Shown piece by piece: positions 59,971 through 64,000 of a stretch of 64,000 nt of DNA. The position numbers were made by a program, and so were the translations under genes. This stretch comes from Enchytraeus crypticus (taxonomy: Eukaryota; Annelida; Clitellata; Enchytraeida; Enchytraeidae). Numbering within the stretch: the stretch's first letter is position 1; each line of letters opens with the position of its first letter. The notes beneath the pieces are model-generated. The model made no database searches, was not told the origin of the DNA, and saw only the letters and a program-made list of their open reading frames with translations. The stretch lies in NCBI GenBank assembly GCA_905160935.1, contig CAJHZI010000532.1, positions 386,001 to 450,000 on the forward strand, written 5' to 3'.

Positions 59971-62155
59971 TTCTCTCTCTCTTACTGTACTGCCTAATGG
60001 CAAGTCCATGACATGTAAGTCTTACAAACATATGAAACATTTCTATCCACAGCTTATTCGTTTTTATATAGAAGTTTGTTATTAAAGCACATTTGTCTCA
60101 GTCTTTCTCAAACTCATTCTTGCATTCTTCCTTCGAGTACATCTTTCAGGAAACCAACTCCCTCCTCACCCATTATAATAGGTCCCATCCAGCTTTTATT
60201 TCTATTTCTTTTTACATTTCTGTAACTGCCTATCTAGACTGACTCTCTCAAGTACTTTTTCTTTGGAATTTTGTGAATGTAACTAATATTTACCGCATTT
60301 CTCCATAGCCACCTTTCCAATGCTTCTAGTGTTCTAAAATCCTGTTTCCTTAACATCCGCGTTTCATATCCGTCTTGGAATTGCGATGTCTACACCATTG
60401 TTTTCACAATCGTAATTTGATAGAGTTGTCCTGAAAGCTTTTTCTATGAGTTCTTTCTTCTCTCCAAAAGTCTTCTTTGCCTATGCTATTCTACACTTGA
60501 ACTCCGTTAACACTTTCCGTCATCCTTAAAGGTGTAAGGCAGATGTTTTTAGCATAGGCCTATTACCTGTTCTGATCTTTTATTATTCAGTGTGCTATCC
60601 ACAACTATCAGAAACTTTGTAACCACTACGCACTCTCATCACCTTTATCTCTTCTATATTAATCTTCCTGCAGCGCTCCTCAATGCTAGTAATTCAAGCC
60701 ATTCACAAAACCTTTACCATCCTACTTACTTCAGTTAGCATTCTTTGATCACCTACAAACTACACATACTGCACAAATATACATCCAATAGCTATTAAAT
60801 CTTAAATACCTTCCATCGCTTCAGTCGTTACTGCCTAGGTCGTCATAGACGTTGAACCACTTTGTTGATATAAACAACATCTTTATCTTACCTCCCACAT
60901 ACGACTAATTGACATGCTCAGAGAACTCTTGCTGAATTTTGACTGAGAGGTCTTATCGTCCATTGCTTTCTTATTCATACACAAATTTAAAATTAATCCA
61001 ACATCTCCCCAGTCACACACAAACATTCTCAAGATTGTTAATAACGTTACAACAGCCAGTCTATTCTATCAAGAGCCTTGTAGAAATCTACAAAATGTAT
61101 GGAGACATCATTTCAATGTTATAAGCAACATTCGCATACAACTCGCATTGCGCATATTATTTCCCTAGTACCACAAAAGTTCGAAAACCAAACTGTCAGC
61201 TATTCAATATCGAGTTTGAGTTTGCTTGAATACGATTATTTAATATTGTTAATAAAACTTTAGACTCGAATGTCATTAAGTTTATTGTTCTAAAGCCTGA
61301 ACATTCCACAGCACTAGTCATCGCAAATGAAATCATAGCTGTCTTACAAAAATTGCTGCGTATGTCTAAAATGGCAAATCTACAAGAAAGAAGAACGACA
61401 GTTGGAAGAGATATATGATTGAACTCGATATTTTTAATGTGTGACGTAATCATATGTAAATTGAAATAGGAGTAAGACCCTGGTTTTGGAAATAAAAGTA
61501 ACTGCCTGTTTTTAGATGCTGCTGCCCATTAGAAAGCATTGTAACACTAATGGACTCCCGCATTTCTCTAAACGTCACAGGACTAGGCAATTCGAGGGTA
61601 ATAAAATAAATTTTAGTTCTTTATTGACAGAATGATTGATGATCGATTAGTTAAATATAACGTAGCCTAATTGATGATTGATTTAGAGAAAAATAAAGTG
61701 ATTTATTTATTCCTACTCTAAGGTGAACTAGATATTGATTCGCGATTGATTTATAGTACCAGTGACTTCTTGAATTATTGATGAATTGATTTTCTCTGTT
61801 AATTGATTGTATGACAATTATGAGTCAGTTGATCTACTGACTTCAAACAGAATATTATTTTGCCTTATTTTTGAATTATTGAACTTTTCAGACAATAATT
61901 ATGGCTGTTACGGCAGATGAGGTATATAATAACCTACCTTCAGCGTATGGGTACTTTGAACGACTGGGCATACCTGCGAGCAGATTCAGCGTGCTCAACT
62001 ATCAGGGCAAGTTTGTCTGGCTGCTGCAGCTCGGCAGACCTGAGAAAACAATATTCCGAGTAGCCGTCGCATACACCAATGGATTGTATATAAAGGTGGC
62101 TGTGTGGGGTAAGCACTTACTGTTTGACATCGTGCCTTCTCAGGATTTTCTGTAA
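54509..62155 (+). CDS. Secreted PAN-domain + ILEI-like domain protein, copy B
   Basis: Paralogue of copy A with identical exon lengths and phases: 54509-54832, 56065-56107, 57438-57545, 58616-58764, 61892-62108 (donor TGGG|gtaagc; unspliced stop at 62155). About 295 aa. The signal peptide and PAN domain differ from A by only about 7 of 108 residues and keep all cysteines. The ILEI-like part differs more: SYSGWYIGISIVTFDLETC and RFDVHNGGWPAVSNLMTY replace the A versions, about 14 changes in 50 residues in exon 4. No stops, all splice dinucleotides present, so it looks functional. Upstream in-frame ATG at 54458, with 12 fewer codons before the signal peptide than in A. Function unknown. Confidence 0.72.
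54881..55226. repeat. Long TA-rich array, intron 1 of gene B
   Basis: About 345 bp of TA dinucleotides with embedded repeats of tatagttataaaatagttat. Self-complementary, so likely to form cruciforms. Six times longer than its counterpart in A. Confidence 0.95.
55352..55590 (+). mobile_element. SINE family 1 followed by a SINE family 2 fragment
   Basis: Family 1 at 55352-55505 with a doubled head (gctggagccagtggagatg, then cagcctgtggtgatgtagg). A B-box piece of family 2 follows (cgtgggttcgaatcccggtc at about 55554). Confidence 0.7.
56281..56322. repeat. Perfect 14-bp hairpin, B only
   Basis: Arms 56281-56294 (attataacccttgc) and 56309-56322, 14-nt loop; pairing extends outward if a 3-nt slip is allowed. 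The aligned part of A (about 36370) lacks this segment. Confidence 0.8.
57045..57088. repeat. Perfect 19-bp hairpin, B only
   Basis: Arms 57045-57063 (taagcttaaatctataata) and 57070-57088, 6-nt loop. Unit A has only one arm at about 39631. Confidence 0.9.
57110..57310 (+). mobile_element. SINE family 2 relative, unit B
   Basis: Colinear with 39660-39880: gtgggttcggttccagg, taaaatgtgataggtatcat, tgctgatgatcatttcacta. Confidence 0.5.
57736..57812. repeat. (GA)n with poly-G run
   Basis: GA tract with a run of about 13 G, colinear with 40425-40515. Confidence 0.9.
58935..59345 (-). mobile_element. LINE 3' coding end, B-specific
   Basis: The minus strand reads CFQQRCLRRILNIHYWDHV, SGQRKLDEIVSERRLRFLGH, WKPTQRKGKRGP and STWLSTIKKDLRALNILWED without stops over about 100 residues, the typical reverse transcriptase tail of RTE/I-group LINEs. 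The (ATG)n tail appears as catcatcatcatc at the left edge. Absent from A. Confidence 0.75.
59447..59815 (+). mobile_element. SINE-like element with (GAA) tail, B-specific
   Basis: Plus-strand copy of the element nested in L2 at 33770-34115. Head cccgtgttgtgctcgggtgt; tail cactgtagaagaagaaaaat. No internal gene; the minus-strand frame at 59406-59627 is a by-product. Confidence 0.7.
59922..60015 (-). mobile_element. LINE 3' tail with (CT)n, unit B
   Basis: CT array followed by tactgtactgcctaatggca agtcc, colinear with 42087-42150. Confidence 0.55.
60120..60980 (-). mobile_element. Degenerate LINE, unit B
   Basis: Colinear with 42290-43420 but without the two SINEs seen in A, so it shows the pre-insertion state. 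Confidence 0.65.
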
Positions 62156-62493
62156 CTTGATAAATGTTGTTCTTCAATGCTAGAACAAATCTTCTATTAA
62201 TTTCTGGGACTGATCCTCCTTCTGCTTTCATTATGGTTCCGAAATAGACAAACTTGTTTACAATTTCAATCTCTTTTTACTGCAGTTTTGTTGCTTCATA
62301 GATGTTTTCGTTCTTTGTTGTTGACATCTATTTTTTAATGTTCAATTCAATTTTCCATTTATTAATTCTCAATCAAAATTTTCCATTTTCTTCGGCCATT
62401 GCCTCCTATAACTGTATATCTCTTGGCTCTCTAAATTCAAACAAATATCATCAGCGTATTCAACAACATCTGTATTTTGAGGTTTGAATTTTC
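62150..62493 (-). mobile_element. LINE reverse transcriptase relic, after gene B
   Basis: Counterpart of 45880-46225. It contains the last mismatch (62272) before the identical block begins. Confidence 0.7.
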
Positions 62494-64000
62494 AGCTCCA
62501 TTTAAAATATTGTCTCAGACGTAGGACTATCGATGGGCTCTCCTCTCTTTAATAACCCTTCGAAGAGTTCTTCTTATATTTCTTTTATTTGTAGCCCAAA
62601 TTAACTATGAAATACTTTCTAAGATTGGTTCCACTTATCACGAGGGATAAATGGAGAGAGTAATTCCAAATATTACCTTATCACATGGGTAAGTACAGGA
62701 TATGATATTAGGTTGTTTCTATAAATTGCTCTCTGAGCTCTCCTACGCTATTGGATGTCTCAATAACGTATGGGTACCGTCATGAATTTTTAAATGACAG
62801 ATTCTGAGGTGAATTGAACCCTCGTGGGTTCGAATCCCAGCCGTTCTGATCTGAGAGCAAAATCTCGGACATTCACTTGACTGGTTATATGGAAAATGGT
62901 CTAAAGTACCTAACGGTTTAAACATGTGGTATTACAAGTGATAGATATCAACGTACGTAATTGATAATTTCACTATAATGCGTGTTTACTTTTTTTGTGT
63001 AAGTGCAAGATTTAATACTGGGTTGTTTCTAAATCTGTTACTGTGGTGTAGTTGAAAGTTGTGACTTATAGTATGCTGTCTCTAAATGTGACAATATATG
63101 GCAAGTGCTGCATATGATTGTTCCAAAACGTGTAAAATCCACGAAGATAGAGTTTGTAAAGGCTGTAGTGTGGAACACGCTCCTGTACAATTGTTAAACA
63201 TGGACGTTAGGAAAGGATGATATCAGGAAACTGGAAGCATTCGAAATGTCGCTATGGAGTAGAATCGAGAAGATCAAGTGCACTGACAAATTTACGACAG
63301 AAGAAGTACTAAATAGGGTTGGCACAAATGGACAATTGTTAAAAGTTATAAGGAATACAAGGAAGAAAAGTACTGAGAGGGTCACGCACTGAGAGGGAAT
63401 AAGGGTTTACTAAAAAAGGTAAAAAGCCAATGTTAACGGCAGTTTTATTACTCGAAAGCGATGTCAGTGACGAGAGAATAGAGGTAATTGAAGGAAGAAT
63501 GAAAGAGAAAATGGCTCGAGGAAGATCAACACTTTGGAAACTGAGATATGCTGGATGATGTCTAATTCACACGTTGATATCTAATTCACGTTGATAGAAG
63601 AAGAACGGCAGAGGATAGAAATATGTGGAATAGTTAGCTATTTGCAGTGGACCTGTCCATAGGCTATGCACTAAGATAGAGAGAGCTAGAGAGAGAGAGA
63701 TAGAGAGAGAAAGAAAGAGAGATACAGAGAAGGAGAGTGATAGAGAGAAAGAGAGAGATAGTTTAAATAAGATACATAATATACAAGTACACGCAAACAT
63801 TTATATTTTCCATCCAGTGTCCATGAGCAGCGACCTGCGCCCAAACCACCTTTTCTTTAACTCCCTTTACTGAATTTCTGGATTTTGGAATTTGCACCGT
63901 TTTTGGACCTTCTTTTTTTGCTTGCCGGCTTGATTTTGTCTCAATAGTGCTCGATGTTGTCATTGATGTTATAGCATGCATATCGCTGTAATGGAAAAAA
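62273..64000. repeat. Block identical to 46005-47732
   Basis: I found no difference over 1,728 bp at constant offset 16,268, including an interrupted GA microsatellite. The last mismatches to the left are at 62236 (g/a), 62231 (t/a) and 62272 (t/a). The match reaches the window end, so its true length is unknown. It contains SINE family 2 (62752-62996), a LINE 3' coding end (63148-63558), a SINE fragment (63416-63473) and the GA tail (63643-63763). Confidence 0.93.

Larger units (their letters stand above)
49930..64000. repeat. Tandem segmental duplication, unit B
   Basis: Colinear with unit A (29200-47732) and runs off the window end. It holds gene B. B-specific insertions: a SINE at 50660, hAT MITE at 51222, TA array at 54881, and LINE end plus SINE-like element at 58935-59815. 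It lacks the large A-specific insertions, so its gene is shorter on the DNA. Confidence 0.85.

Overview
This is a window of animal (metazoan) nuclear DNA, most likely from a marine invertebrate; I cannot name the phylum. The basis is spliced genes with GT-AG introns, several non-LTR retrotransposon lineages (CR1-like, L2-like, a nuclease-tailed type and others), hAT and Tc1/mariner elements, tRNA-derived SINEs, AT-rich intergenic DNA and very dense minisatellites. Almost every open frame here is a transposon relic or a side effect of a tandem repeat. I support three host genes.

Layout. 1-13.9 kb: no convincing host exon. It holds minisatellites (26, 36 and 17 bp units), a large (CATA)n array, a large inverted repeat, and a CR1-like LINE (5.4-10.57 kb) split by a 2.44-kb hAT element with a perfect 8-bp target duplication. 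13.94-18.6 kb: a spliced HMG-box gene whose box is of the SMARCE1/BAF57 type, with a Q/M/H-rich N-terminus, a Q/A-rich C-terminus and two possible 3' ends. 16.8-22.75 kb: five unrelated minisatellite families in 6 kb. 23-29.5 kb: a Tc1/mariner relic, a hAT MITE, LINE fragments and a 23-bp minisatellite.

29.2-64 kb: a tandem segmental duplication. Each unit carries one copy of the same multi-exon gene (A at about 32.3-45.9 kb, B at about 54.5-62.2 kb). The conceptual product is a secreted protein: signal peptide, one PAN/apple-like cysteine domain, then a domain resembling the ILEI/FAM3 (GG-lectin-like) fold. Exon lengths, phases and splice sites match exactly between copies (324, 43, 108, 149 and 217 nt). 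The introns have since acquired copy-specific insertions: in A an L2 LINE nest, a nuclease-tailed LINE and a CR1 3' end; in B a hAT MITE, a LINE 3' end plus SINE-like element, and a long TA array. The ILEI exons differ mostly by amino-acid-changing substitutions. The sequence downstream of both copies is base-for-base identical for at least 1,728 bp, in contrast to the diverged gene bodies.

Most novel candidates: the PAN + ILEI-like secreted paralogue pair with fast-changing ILEI exons; the sharp switch from diverged to identical sequence; a stop codon overlapped by a perfect splice donor in the HMG-box gene; and repeated short perfect palindromes, three of which are present in B but not in A. 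All alignments and counts were made by eye.
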